A stretch of 64,000 nucleotides of DNA from Coffea arabica. Its lineage: Eukaryota; Streptophyta; Magnoliopsida; Gentianales; Rubiaceae. Both the position numbers and the translations under genes were made by a program. Positions 30,405-41,437 of the stretch are shown piece after piece. The notes beneath the pieces are model-generated. The model ran no database searches, was not told the origin of the DNA, and was given only the letters and a program-made list of their open reading frames with translations. The DNA lies in NCBI RefSeq assembly GCF_036785885.1, contig NC_092320.1:16989557-17053556 (forward strand), given 5' to 3'. The first letter of the stretch is position 1, and every line of letters starts with the position of its first letter.

Positions 30405-33053
30405 ATGCCTCGGTCCTCTCGTACAGGTGATTTGATTTTTGACCGTGAAGTAGAGAAGATCGTGCGTAGAATGAGAAAGGAAACTAGACAGCTCAGAGAG
30501 GAGCAGTCCAGTGTTGCATCTCAGAGACTTGAACCAGGAGTTGAACCAACGGATTCGTTTGGTGACACTTCGAGTGACTCTGATCAAGAGGAAATCGCTA
30601 TGGCTAATGCACGAATATTAAGGGAGTTGGCTGCTCTTGATTTAAATCAACAGCCTTTATGCATTACTTTTCCCACTTTAAATGATAACACTCCATTTGA
30701 ATTAAAATCTGGTCTGATTCATCTTTTACCATCTTTTCATGACTTGCCAGGTGAAGAGCCATATAAGCATCTGTAGGAGTTTGATGTCGTGTGCAATAGT
30801 ATGAAACTCTCGGGAATCACAGATGAGCAAATAAAAATGAGGGCATTTTCCTTTTCCTTGAAGGATTCTGTAAAGGACTGGCTGTACTACCTGCCACCAG
30901 GTAGTATCACCACGTGGGACCAATTGAAGAAAAAAATTTTAGATAAATATTTTCCTGCGTCCAAGGCTGCAAGCCTAAGAAAAGAAATTTGCGAGATCAA
31001 GCAACACCCAGACGAGTTCCTTTATGAGTATTGGGAGCGGTTCAAAAAGTTGTGCAGCAAGTGCCTCCAGCACCAGATAAGTGAGCAGTTGCTCATACAG
31101 TATTTTTATGAGGGGTTCCTTTTCAGAGACAGGAGCATAATTGATGCTGCAAGTGGAGGGGCACTGGTGAACAAAATCCCTCGGGAAGCACGGGAGTTAA
31201 TAGAGGGGATGACAGAGAATTCATAACAATTCGGTACGAGAGAGGATGTCTCAATACGCAAGGTGAATGAGGTAGAGACATCATCTATCCAGCAGCAGCT
31301 AACTGAGTTGACCTCGTTTGTTAGGCAACTGGCTGTAGGAAATGCATCTCAAGCCAAGATGTACGAGATTTGCACTGGTATGGGTCATTCTACAGACATG
31401 TGCCCAGCGTTTCAGGAAAAAAGCGCAGAGCAAGTGAACATGGCTGGTCACGCGCCCGCGCCCAGAAGGCCCTATGACCCGTACTCGAATACGTACAATC
31501 CCGGCTGGAAGGACCACCCGAATTTCAGTTATTGAGGAAATAGGCAGCCCAATTTTGCACCGAACAGACAGTCTAATTTCGTGCCAAATAAGCAACCAGG
31601 GTACCAGCAGCAATACCAACCCCGACCACCTCCGCCCCCAAGTTCTGGTCCATCCTTGGAGGAAATGATGAAACAAATGATGGCAACCATTACGCAAAAT
31701 CAGCAAAGGACGGACTCCGAAATGCAGTACATAAGAAATCAGATGAACCAAATGGCCACAACAATCAACCGTTTGGAGTCCCAAAATCAAGGTAAATTGC
31801 CGTCTCAGCCGGAATTAAATCCGAAGAACGTGAGCGCAATGACCCTAAGGAGCGGGAAGGAAATTCAGGGACCTGAACCTGTGGTCCCTAAGGATAAGGA
31901 TGAGGAAAAAATCAAAAATGAGCTTGAGAGGGAGGACAGCAATGGTGCAGATCCAAAGGTACTTCCAGATCCATTAATTACAGTTAAAACTAACCCGCCT
32001 CCTTTTCCTAGCAGGTTGGAAAAATCGAAGAAACATGATAAAGAGAAGGATATTTTAGAGCTGTTTCGCAAGGCAGAGATAAATATCCCCCTTTTAGACG
32101 CAATCAAACAAGTACAAAAATATGCCAAGTTCCTAAGGGACTTGTGTATCAACCGAAGGCGGTTGAGGGGAGATGAACGGGTTATTGTTGGGGAGAATGT
32201 GTCAGCGGTCCTGCAGAAAAAGCTTCCACCAAAGTGCGGGGACCTAAGTATATTTACTATCCCCTGTAGGATAGGTAATACTGTGATTAGAAGGGTCATG
32301 TTGGATCTGGGAGTATCAATTAATGTCATGTCTAAATCTATCTATGCTTCTCTGAAATTAGGTCCATTAAAAGAAACTGGAATAATCATTCAATTAGCTG
32401 ATCGAACTAATGCATATCCTGATGGGTTGGTTGAAGATGTGTTGGTGAAAGTTAATGATTTGGTGTTTTCAGCTGATTTTTATGTACTTGATATGGATGA
32501 TGATCACTCCCCCGATTCCTTACCTTTGTTGTTAGGTAGACCCTTTATGAGCACAGTACAAACAAAAATTGATGTTAATAAGGGTACCTTATCCATGGAA
32601 TTTGATGGGAAAATTGTGCATTTTAATATCTTTGATACTATGAAATATCCCTCAAACTCCAACTTTAGCTCGATTTTCTCTGTAAGTGCTATTGACCCTG
32701 CAGTGCAGGAAGTGTTTGAAACTGTTGGTAGGGATGAGTTGGAGGTGGATTTAACCAAGCACTTAGAGTTGGAAACAACTCCTGAAGTGGAGTGGAGCGA
32801 GGATCTAAAATGCACAATAGGTGCATTACACTCATTGCCGACCACCACAAAAAGGTATGAAGTCTTACCTATTTTTATTCCCGAATCTCACCAGAGAGTA
32901 TTGCCATCTGTGGTGCAGGCACCTGTATTGGAGTTGAAACCTCTACCAGAGCACTTGAAATATGCGTATCTAGGCGACAACGAGACACTCCCGGTTATTA
33001 TCTCAACTGCACTCTCAAAAACTCAAGAGGAGAAATTGATCCGAGTCCTTTGA
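30405..33053 (+). pseudogene. Athila gag and protease region, with stops
   Basis: One continuous frame is broken by stops at 30774 (TAG), 31224 (TAA), 31533 (TGA) and 33051 (TGA). The gag part contains YLPPGSITTWDQLKKKILDK. A zinc knuckle around YEICTGMGHSTDMCP has lost its first cysteine. After a proline/glutamine-rich linker, MTLRSGKEIQGP precedes the protease. The protease active-site block is MLDLGVSINVMSKSIY, the DLG form usual in this clade. All stops lie in the same frame, so they are point changes rather than frameshifts. The product would be a truncated, non-functional polyprotein. Confidence 0.88.
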
Positions 33054-33859
33054 GAGTATAAAGAGGCGATAGGGTGGACCATCACAGACATCAAAGGGAT
33101 CAGTCCCGCCATCTGTATGCACCGGATTAGGTTGGAAGAGGATGTCAAACCCGTACGGCAGGATCAAAGGAGGCTCAATCCCCTTATGATAGAAGTGGTT
33201 AAGAAAGAAATTTTAAAATTGCTAGATGTGGGGATTATTTTTGCAATATCAGATAACCCTTGGGTGAGCCCGGTCCAGGTAGTCCCAAAGAAGGCAGGAG
33301 TGACGATAAAGGCCAACTAAACGGGTGAACTCGTGCCAGTACGCAAACCTACTGGATGGAGGCAGTGTATTGACTGCCGCAGGCTAAACGCCGTCACCAA
33401 AAAGGACCATTTCCCTCTCCCTTTCATTGACCAAATGGTTGAACGTTTAGCTTGTAGGGCTTACTATTGCTTTTTGGATGGATTTTCAGGATATTTTCAT
33501 ATAGTAATTGCACCAGAGGATCAAGAGAAGACAACTTTCACGTGCCCGTTCGGGACCTTTGCCTATAGACGAATGCCATTTGGGTTGTGCAATGCACCTG
33601 CAACATTCCAGAAGTGTATGGTAAGTATTTTTTCTGAATATGTGGAGAAAATTATTGAAGTTTTCATGGACGATTTCAGTGTGTATGGTGATAGTTTTGA
33701 TACGTGTCTAGATAACCTGAAATTGATCCTGATAAGGTGTATAGAGACTAATCTTGTGTTTAATTGAAAAAAATATCATTTTATGGTTGAGTACGGGATA
33801 GTCCTGGGTCATATTGTATCGTCTAAGGGCATCGAGATTGACAAGGCTAAAATAGACAT

Positions 33860-34006
33860 TGTCAACAGGTATCTTGGAAGGAAAACATCTAGTCACAATA
33901 TTATGAGTGACCAACTAGTATTTATAGGAATACAACCCTAACAACTATTTACAAAAATACCCTTACTAATTTATTATCTACAATAATACTTATATTCCCT
34001 TAACAC
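33860..34006 (-). repeat. 3' LTR of the Copia element
   Basis: 147 bp. Identical to the other copy except for one extra C in the run near 33959-33963. Confidence 0.95.
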
Positions 34007-34012
34007 TCCCCC

Positions 34013-37000
34013 TCAAGTTGGAGCATATATATCATAAGCACCCAACTTGTTACAAAGGTATTTCACCCTAGAGCCCCCTAAGCTCTTGGTAAACACATCA
34101 GCCAATTGATCTACAGACGGTACATGAGATGTCTTGATGACCCCGTCAAGCAATTTCTCTCGAATAAAATGACAATCAACTTCAATATGTTTTGTCCTTT
34201 CATGAAACACTGGATTAGACGCAATATGAACAGCCGCCTGATTATCACACACTAAATTCATAGGCTGTTTATGCTCAAACCCAAGTTCAAGTAACATGCT
34301 CTTCAACCAAACCAACTCACACACAGTGTGAGCCATAGCGCGGTATTCAGATTCTGCACTTGATCTGGATACAACTGTTTGCTTCTTACTCTTCCACGAC
34401 ACTAAATTACCACCAACGAACACACAATATCCTGTAGTCGATCTTCGATCTGAGGCAGAACCAGCCCAATCTGCATCACTATATCCTTCAATATCAGCGT
34501 GTCCATGATTTTGATACAGCAACCCTTTTCCAGGAGCACTCTTAAGATACCTGAGAATCCGTATAACAGCATCCCAATGACTAGTACGAGGGGTATCAAG
34601 AAATTGACTCACAACACTCACTGAAAACGAAATGTCAGGTCTCGTTACAGTGAGATAATTTAATTTACCCACAAGTCTTCGATATTGCTTAGGATCATCA
34701 AGTAATGCACCTTGATCTCCTGCTAATTTCACATTGGGATCCATAGGAGTATCCACAGGTCGGCAACCTAACATCCCAACTTCACCCAACATATCGAGTA
34801 CATATTTCCTTTGACATAAATAAATCCCATATTTAGACCGAGCTACCTCAATACCCAGAAAATACTGTAGATGACCTAAATCCTTTGTCTGAAAGTTTGC
34901 CTGCAGATTGGATTTAAGCTTCTGGATCCCCACAACATCATCACCTGTAATCACAATGTCATCCACATAAACAACTAATAAAATTTTACCAGCATTAGAA
35001 TGCCGATAAAATACAGAATGATCTACTCCACATCTTGTCAGACCGAACTCCATGACAACACTACTAAACCGGCCAAACCAAGCTCTCGGAGACTGTTTCA
35101 ATCCATATAAGGATTTTTTCAAATGACAAACCAACCGCGGATTCTCCCCCTGAACAACAAATCCAGGAGGTTGTTCCATATATACCTCTTCTTCCAAATC
35201 TCCATGCAGAAATGCATTTTTCACATCCAACTGATGCAATGGCCAATTATAAGTGGCTGCCAAAGAGATAAGAAGACGAACAGAGGTAATCTTTGCAACA
35301 GGAGAAAATGTTTCTAAGTAGTCCACTCCATACACCTGAGTAAATCCTCTAGCTACCAAACGAGCCTTTAATCTATCAATAGAACCATTAGGCTGCACTT
35401 TTATAGTGTACACCCATTTACAACCAACAACAGGCTTACCTGAAGGACGAGGGACAAGATCCCAAGTACCATTTTGTTCCAAAGCAGACATCTCTTCTTG
35501 CATGGCTAATCTCCAACCAGGATGATTAAGAGCATAGGTAATAGACTTAGGAATGGAAATAGAATCAAGGGAAGCAACAAAAGAAGAATATGACATAGAG
35601 AGATGAGAATAAGAAACAAAATTAGAAATAGGATGGGAAGTACAATGTCTCTTACCTTTGCGTAAAGCAATAGGAAGATCTAACTCAGAGGAGGGCGTCA
35701 TACCTGGATTTGAAGAGTGAGAGTTAATTGGTGAAGTGCGTGGCATATTAGGAACTTTCTCAACCATGGAACGACGAGAGTAAACTTGAAGATGAGGACG
35801 AGATAATCGAGCTATGGAATCTGGTGGACTAGATAACTCAGGTAATAAAGGGGAAGGGACTGGTAAAACAGGAGAGGAAAAAGAGTGACACTGGTCTAAC
35901 TCACAAGACATACTTTGTTTGATAAAATATGGAGTGGATTCAAAGAAAGTAACATCAGCACAAGTAAAAAATCGATTTAAAACTGGACTGTAACATCTAT
36001 ACCCTTTTTGCGCTCGTGCGTATCCTAAGAAAATACACTTAATAGCACGAGAATCTAATTTATCCACCCCGGGAGCAAGCTGATGAACAAAGCACACACA
36101 TCCAAAAATACGAGGAGGCAATTTAAACACAGGTTCATGAGGAAAAAGAATGGAGTGAGGTAATTGACCTCCAAGAATATTAGATGGCATGCGATTAATT
36201 AAATAACATGCAGTTAGAACTGCATCACTCCAAAATTGTTTGGGCACATTCGTGTGCAACAACAATGTTCGAGCAATTTCGATTAAATGTCCAATTTTTC
36301 TTTCAGCAACTCCATTCTGTTGTGGAGTGTGAGGACAAGAGGACTGATGAATAATACCAGACTTAGTCATAAAGGTATTAAAAGGAGTGAAAAAATATTC
36401 TTTCGCATTATCACTGCGAAGTATACGTACAGGCACACCAAATTGATTCTTTATTTCTGTAACAAATGCACAAAAAATGGAATATAATTCTGAACGATCT
36501 TTCATTAAATAAAGCCATGTAACTCTGGAAAAATCATCAACAAAAACTACAAAATATTTAAAACCTAACTTTGAAGTGACTCGACTAGGACCCCAAACAT
36601 CAGAATGAACTAACAAAAATGGTTCAGAAACCCGTTTATTGACTCTACGAGCAAAAGAAACACGATGATGCTTTCCTAGCTGACAAGACTCACATTCTAA
36701 CGAAGATAATTGACTCAAAGTAGGAACCAACTTTTTCAAATTTTGTAAAGACGGATGACCTAAACGACAGTGAATTTCAAGAGGAGAAACAGTAGCAGGA
36801 CATGCTATCGGACCATTGAAGTGGAGAAAGTAAAGACCATTATGCTCATGCCCTCCACCAATCGTCCTCTTTGTCTTCAAATCCTGAATGACAACAGAAT
36901 CAGGAGAAAAAGTAACTGTGCACTGTAGAAATTTAGTGAGCTTACTAACAGACATTAAATTAAAGGGCAAATTGGGTACGTAAAGAACAGAAGACAGCGG

Positions 37001-37348
37001 AAGTGATGGATTAATTTCTACAGTGCCTAGGCCTTTAACTTTAGTGGTAGATCCATCAGCTAAAGTAACATGAGAAAAGGAAGTAGACTCTTGAAAATTA
37101 GAAAAAATTTTAGAGGTACCTGACATATGATCAGTAGCTCCGGAATCAATAATCCATGAGTCATTACCTTTTTGTGCTAAAGAAGCAGAGGGAAGAGATG
37201 CGTGATTTGTAGCTTGGTACTGTAGGAATTTAACATAATCTTCCTCAGATATAGTAACAGTTTTCTGGGACCCATGTGCTGAAAAACTTGATTCAACTTG
37301 GTCAGTGATAGCCGTATTAACAAACCTTTCAACCATAGCGAATAGCAC
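34013..37348 (-). CDS. Copia pol polyprotein (protease, integrase, RT, RNase H), intact
   Basis: 1111 codons with no stop. Protease active site: WIIDSGATDHMSG (about residue 65). The integrase zinc finger has HCRLGHP and CESCQLGKHH, and its catalytic blocks are LVHSDVWGP, RILRSDNAKEYF and QQNGVAERK. RT has the catalytic YVDDIVITGDD. RNase H has YSDADWAGS, SRSSAESEYRA and LVCDNQAAVHIAS. The frame ends 6 bp from the 3' LTR. The N-terminal 60 residues before the protease contain no recognisable gag capsid or zinc knuckle, so this is pol without gag. To move, it would need gag from a relative. Its intactness and the near-identical LTRs point to very recent insertion. The listed start is the first ATG of the open frame and may not be the natural one. 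Confidence 0.92.
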   Translation of the reverse strand: MLFAMVERFVNTAITDQVESSFSAHGSQKTVTISEEDYVKFLQYQATNHASLPSASLAQKGNDSWIIDSGATDHMSGTSKIFSNFQESTSFSHVTLADGSTTKVKGLGTVEINPSLPLSSVLYVPNLPFNLMSVSKLTKFLQCTVTFSPDSVVIQDLKTKRTIGGGHEHNGLYFLHFNGPIACPATVSPLEIHCRLGHPSLQNLKKLVPTLSQLSSLECESCQLGKHHRVSFARRVNKRVSEPFLLVHSDVWGPSRVTSKLGFKYFVVFVDDFSRVTWLYLMKDRSELYSIFCAFVTEIKNQFGVPVRILRSDNAKEYFFTPFNTFMTKSGIIHQSSCPHTPQQNGVAERKIGHLIEIARTLLLHTNVPKQFWSDAVLTACYLINRMPSNILGGQLPHSILFPHEPVFKLPPRIFGCVCFVHQLAPGVDKLDSRAIKCIFLGYARAQKGYRCYSPVLNRFFTCADVTFFESTPYFIKQSMSCELDQCHSFSSPVLPVPSPLLPELSSPPDSIARLSRPHLQVYSRRSMVEKVPNMPRTSPINSHSSNPGMTPSSELDLPIALRKGKRHCTSHPISNFVSYSHLSMSYSSFVASLDSISIPKSITYALNHPGWRLAMQEEMSALEQNGTWDLVPRPSGKPVVGCKWVYTIKVQPNGSIDRLKARLVARGFTQVYGVDYLETFSPVAKITSVRLLISLAATYNWPLHQLDVKNAFLHGDLEEEVYMEQPPGFVVQGENPRLVCHLKKSLYGLKQSPRAWFGRFSSVVMEFGLTRCGVDHSVFYRHSNAGKILLVVYVDDIVITGDDVVGIQKLKSNLQANFQTKDLGHLQYFLGIEVARSKYGIYLCQRKYVLDMLGEVGMLGCRPVDTPMDPNVKLAGDQGALLDDPKQYRRLVGKLNYLTVTRPDISFSVSVVSQFLDTPRTSHWDAVIRILRYLKSAPGKGLLYQNHGHADIEGYSDADWAGSASDRRSTTGYCVFVGGNLVSWKSKKQTVVSRSSAESEYRAMAHTVCELVWLKSMLLELGFEHKQPMNLVCDNQAAVHIASNPVFHERTKHIEVDCHFIREKLLDGVIKTSHVPSVDQLADVFTKSLGGSRVKYLCNKLGAYDIYAPT

Positions 37349-37380
37349 GTCAAACGAAAGAACGGGTCAAAACTTGAGCC

Positions 37381-37459
37381 GTGAACAGTAACGCGTGAAC
37401 AGTAACGCGTGAACAGTACGCGTGTACAGTGCCGCGATGAACAGTGCGGCGTGAACAGT
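37381..37459 (-). repeat. Short tandem repeat in the Copia leader
   Basis: Six copies of a GTGAACAGT-type unit (at 37381, 37395, 37409, 37422, about 37436 and 37451) are spaced about 14 bp apart and joined by ACGC-rich links. The repeat lies between the PBS and the pol start, where packaging and dimerisation signals usually lie and where gag is missing. Its role is unknown. Confidence 0.8.
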
Positions 37460-37509
37460 GATTTTGCTAGATGTTTAACCCTAACCCTAGGACTTTTGCT
37501 CTGATACCA

Positions 37510-37655
37510 TGTCAACAGGTATCTTGGAAGGAAAACATCTAGTCACAATATTATGAGTGACCAACTAGTATTTATAGGAATACAACCCTAACAACTATTT
37601 ACAAAAATACCCTTACTAATTTATTATCTACAATAATACTTATATTCCCTTAACA
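37510..37655 (-). repeat. 5' LTR of the Copia element
   Basis: 146 bp. In element orientation it is followed directly by the PBS TGGTATCAGAGC (complement at 37498-37509). Confidence 0.95.
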
Positions 37656-39633
37656 GACATTATATCTGCATTACCTTACCCCGCGAATGTGCGGGAGGTG
37701 CGTTCTTTTCTTGGACATGCAGGTTTTTATCGAAGGTTCATCAAGAATTTTTCAAAAATTGGGGGCCCCGTTGTTTCAACTCTTACAAAAGGATGTGACC
37801 TTTGAGTTCGATGACAAGTGTGAGAAAGCTTTCAACAAGTTAAAAGAGCTACTGACCTCACCCCCGATCATCTAACCCCCCGATTGGAGTTTGCCATTTG
37901 AGATCATGTGCGATACCAGTAATCATGCTGTAGGGGCTGTATTGGGGCAAAGAGTAGGAAAGGCAACTCACGTCATTTACTACGCATTTCGAGCTTTGAA
38001 TGGGACCCAATTGAATTACTCCACCACCGAGAAGGAGTTTCTTGCAGTTATTTTTGCTTTAGAAAAATTCAGGTCATATCTGTTAGATACTAAAGTAATT
38101 GTATTTTCTGATCATGTAGCATTAAGGTACCTAATGACCAAGAAAGATGCAAAATCGAGGCTCATCCGGTGGATATTGCTACTACAAGAATTCGACTTAA
38201 AAATAATGAATAAAAAAGGCTCAGAGAATCTAGTAGCTGACCATTTGAGTCGCATACCAGTTGGGGGGGACAACAAGCCATTGAAGGATGCATTCCCTGA
38301 AGAGCATCTATTTTCGTTAAACCCTCAATTGCCTTGGTATGCAGATTTAGTCAATTATCTAGTAACTGGTAAATTTTCTGTAGGTTGGCCAAAATCGAAG
38401 AGGGATAAATTGGAGAGCGACGCCAAGTATTTCATCTGGGATGACCCGTACTTATGGAAGAAATGTGCAGATCAAGTAATGAGGAGATGTGTAAGTGAAG
38501 TGGAATTTCAATCTATTTTAGCATTTTGTCATACTTTTGCCTGTGGAGGTCATTTTGGACCCAAGAGAACTGCTCATAAGGTTTTGGAAAGTGGATTTTA
38601 TTGGCTTTCATTGTTTAAGAATGTTTATGTGTTTTGTAAGTCATGTGATTGCTGTCAAAGGGTAGGTAATATAGCCCGTAGAGATCATATGTCCCAAGTC
38701 CCGTTGATTTTTGTTAAAATTTTTTATGTTTGGGGTATGGATTTCATGGGGCCTTTTCCTACTTCATTTGGTTTTATATATATTTTGCTGGCAGTTGATT
38801 ATGTGTCTAAATGGATGGAGGCTAAGGCCATTCGGACTAATGATTCGAAAGTAGTTGCACCTTTTATCAGGTCTAATATTTTTGTACGATTTGGAATGCC
38901 AAGAGCTATTGTCAGTGATAGGGGAACGTGCTTCTGCAACAAAACCATAGTTGCGTTGTTTCGCAGGTATGGTGTACTCCACAGGGTCTCAACGTCGTAC
39001 CACCCTCAGACCAATGGTCAAGCGGAGGTATCGAACCGGAAAATCAAATCCATCTTGGAGAAAATGGTACGCCCCGATAGAAAAGATTGGAGTCAACGAT
39101 TGGAAGATGCACTCTGGGCCTATCGGACGGCGTACAAGACTCCTATAGGGATGTCACCGTACATGTTGGTTTTCGGGAAGCCGTGTCACCTTCCAGTGGA
39201 GTTCGAGCACAAGGCTTTTTGGACAATAAAACAATGCAACATGAATCTAAAAGAGGCCGGTGCCCAACGAAAGTTGAATTTGCAAGAGTTGGAGGAGATC
39301 CGAAACGAAGCATATGAAAACGCTTTAATTTATAAGGAGAGAAGTCGGGCATTTCATGACCAACAAATCTTTAGAAAAACCTTTGAAATTGGTCAGAAGG
39401 TTCTCCTGTACCAATCCAGGCTCAAGCTATTTCCAGGTAAGCTACGTTCCCATTGGATTGGACCTTTTATTGTTACTCACGTGTTTCCACATGGTGCAGT
39501 TGAAATCCGGAGTGCTAAGACAGACAACAAGTTTGTGGTGAATGGACACCGTTTCAAACATTATTACGAAAGTTTTTCAAGTGGAGAAGTGGAGACAATA
39601 AATCTAAACGCACCACCGTGTCCTAATCAGTGA

Positions 39634-41437
39634 CACTTTACCATGTCTAGTCAAAGACATTAAAGAAAGGCGCTTATTGGGAGGCAATCCAATCTCTTTT
39701 AATTGTTTGTTTGATTTCGTGTGATAGTTTAAATAGATTTTTCTTGAATTGGACTGATTTTAGGTTTCAATTTTTGTTTTTGCTGATTTGTAGGTGTTCG
39801 TCTGTCATGACGCGCCCGCGTGATGACGTATGGAGCGCTCACGTTCAGAATCGCCAAAAGGGGTTCTTGCCCTCATGACGCACCCGCGTCATGATGCAAG
39901 GTGAGCTCACGATCAGAATCGTAAGAAGGGGTTTCGGTCCTCATGACGTGCCCGCATCACGTTCGCGGGAAAGGTAAGGGATTAAAAAAAAAAGGGGGTG
40001 GTTATTAATTTTCTGCTATTTTCTTATTTTTCATTTGGAAAATAAATTTTGTAATAAAAATATCTGAAAAAAGAATAAAATAAAAATAAATAAATATATA
40101 TATATAAACAAATAAATAAATAAATTTTTTAACTAAAAAAAATTAAAGAGAGTTTTTCTTTCCTTTTCACGGTGGCTTAGTTATCTTAAAAAAAAAATTT
40201 CCCTTTTTTCTTTTTCTCTTCTCTCTTTTCTTTTTTTCTTCTTCTTCTTTCTTCCTCCCCTGCTCCCTCTCTATTGGCCGAATCCCTTTGCCCGCCGCCC
40301 ACTCGCGCCGCAACCCACATCACGCACGCCACCTCCACCAGCTGCGCTGCTCCTCCCCTCGATCCGCCGCGTCCTCCACCTCGCCGACCCCCGAAGCAGC
40401 AGCCCACCGCCACAGCTCTTCCTTCCTCTCTTCCGCGCGCGCCCAGCCTGCCACGAACGCTACCCGGTCGTCATCCGCTGTACTCGCCGCCATCTTGCGC
40501 ACAGCTCGCGGCAGCCCACGCTCGCGCAGCTTCCACCAGCTTTCCCTCCCTCCTTTGCCTTGCGGTGTCCAGCGCCTCGTGCCGCAACCAACGCCGAACG
40601 ATGCCCGCCAGCTGGCCTGCCGCAGATCCACCACGCTAGCCTCCAACCGCGCGCCGCCCTTTTGCTCGTTCCACCTCAGCGAGCTTCAACCATAGCTCGC
40701 GCGCCGCTCTAGACCGCTGCTTGGTTCACCACCTGACGCGCGCTACTGATTCTCTATCGGGGGTATCGCTTGGCTACTTTCTTTGGTGGAGGTATTTGGA
40801 ATTTGTCCCCCAATTTCTTAATATTCATTACTAGTTTGTCATGCTCTTGAGAATGCTTGTTGAGTTTTTGGGTGAGCTGGAGTTGTGAAATTGTCTTTTG
40901 ATAATTGGGGCGGCAACTCTGCTTGTGTTTTGATTGTTGAGATTCTCAATTGTTGGCAGTGTTAGTTGTTATTTTGGTTTATGGGTGACCGGATATTGGT
41001 AGTGTGTGTGATTTCTCTTCCATAGTTTACTACACCAGTGGTACTGGTGAGGTAATTGGACCACAATTGAATACTTCTATTTGGTTGGCCAAGTGATTAT
41101 TGTCCAATCCATGAGCTGTTATCATTGAAATTGATAATTTTGAGTTGTGACTTTTATTGGCCAACTGGAGCCTAACGTTGCTTGTTGAATTGACTTGCTG
41201 AGGTCTATTTCGCTTGCATTGCTGGAGGAGTTGTTGAGGTTTTTGTGGGGGTTTTTGCTTCAGTTACTTTTGATATTGCATATTGGGTTGACCTCCTGTG
41301 TCGTTTGACTTACTTTGTAAGGTTGGTCTTGCCTAATTGCATTATGAGATTATTGTTTTGTTCTTGCTGAGTTTCTTTGGCTAGTTGCATTTGTTGGTTA
41401 CTATACCTGTTGGAGCTTCTGTGCTTTGAGCTGACTG
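39634..41437 (+). other. Athila spacer: tandem repeats, AT-rich tract and GC-rich island
   Basis: After the integrase stop comes a 68-bp tandem repeat (39806-39970). An AT-rich tract (about 39985-40200) precedes a sharp switch to C/G-rich DNA (about 40255-40740). That block can be read open in several frames on both strands because it is GC-rich; I do not regard those frames as genes. From about 40750 the sequence is T-rich, like a plant intron or UTR, up to the extra ORF at 41438. Confidence 0.55.
39806..39970 (+). repeat. 68-bp tandem repeat in the Athila spacer
   Basis: The anchor CATGACGCGCCCGCGT and its variants recur at 39806, 39874 and 39942, exactly 68 bp apart. That gives two full copies and one partial copy. 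Each contains CpG-rich, partly palindromic sequence (CATGACG...CGTCATG) and AGGGGTT. Confidence 0.85.

Larger units (their letters stand above)
33860..37655 (-). mobile_element. Ty1/Copia element, gag-less, near-identical LTRs
   Basis: 3796 bp in reverse orientation inside the Gypsy RT, flanked by GACAT on both sides (33855-33859 and 37656-37660). Its LTRs (147 and 146 bp) start TGTTAAGGG and end CTGTTGACA in element orientation. They differ only in the length of one C-run. The PBS next to the 5' LTR is TGGTATCAGAGC (initiator-Met type). A polypurine tract TTGAGGGGGAG precedes the 3' LTR. Between them is one open frame carrying protease to RNase H. There is no room for a normal gag: only about 160 bp separate the PBS from the pol start. 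Confidence 0.95.
33054..39633 (+). pseudogene. Athila RT, RNase H and integrase region, split by Copia
   Basis: RT landmarks are WRQCIDCRRLNAVTKKDHFP, FGLCNAPATFQKCM and the catalytic FMDDFSVYGD. There are stops at 33318 and 33765. The Copia insertion splits RT at 33855-33859, and host sequence resumes at 37656. A frameshift follows in a G-run near 37760, and a further stop at 37873. From 37891 to 39633 the frame is open. It encodes RNase H ([24 protein letters not shown]) and integrase with [15 protein letters not shown] and [15 protein letters not shown], so the D, D and E residues are present. A C-terminal integrase domain ends near HRFKHYYE. No chromodomain is seen, as expected for Athila. 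This element cannot make its own full pol. Confidence 0.9.

Noticed and set aside
33117-33767. Short RT frames as independent genes
   Set aside because: They are parts of one Gypsy polyprotein frame interrupted by stop codons.
37177-37515. 112-codon minus-strand frame as the missing Copia gag
   Set aside because: It overlaps the pol start in another frame, runs across the PBS and short repeats, and has no capsid or zinc-knuckle motif.
40274-40695. Overlapping open frames on both strands in the GC-rich island
   Set aside because: The products are Pro/Arg/Ser/Ala low-complexity, several frames are open at once, and the block lies inside a retrotransposon. Openness follows from GC content.
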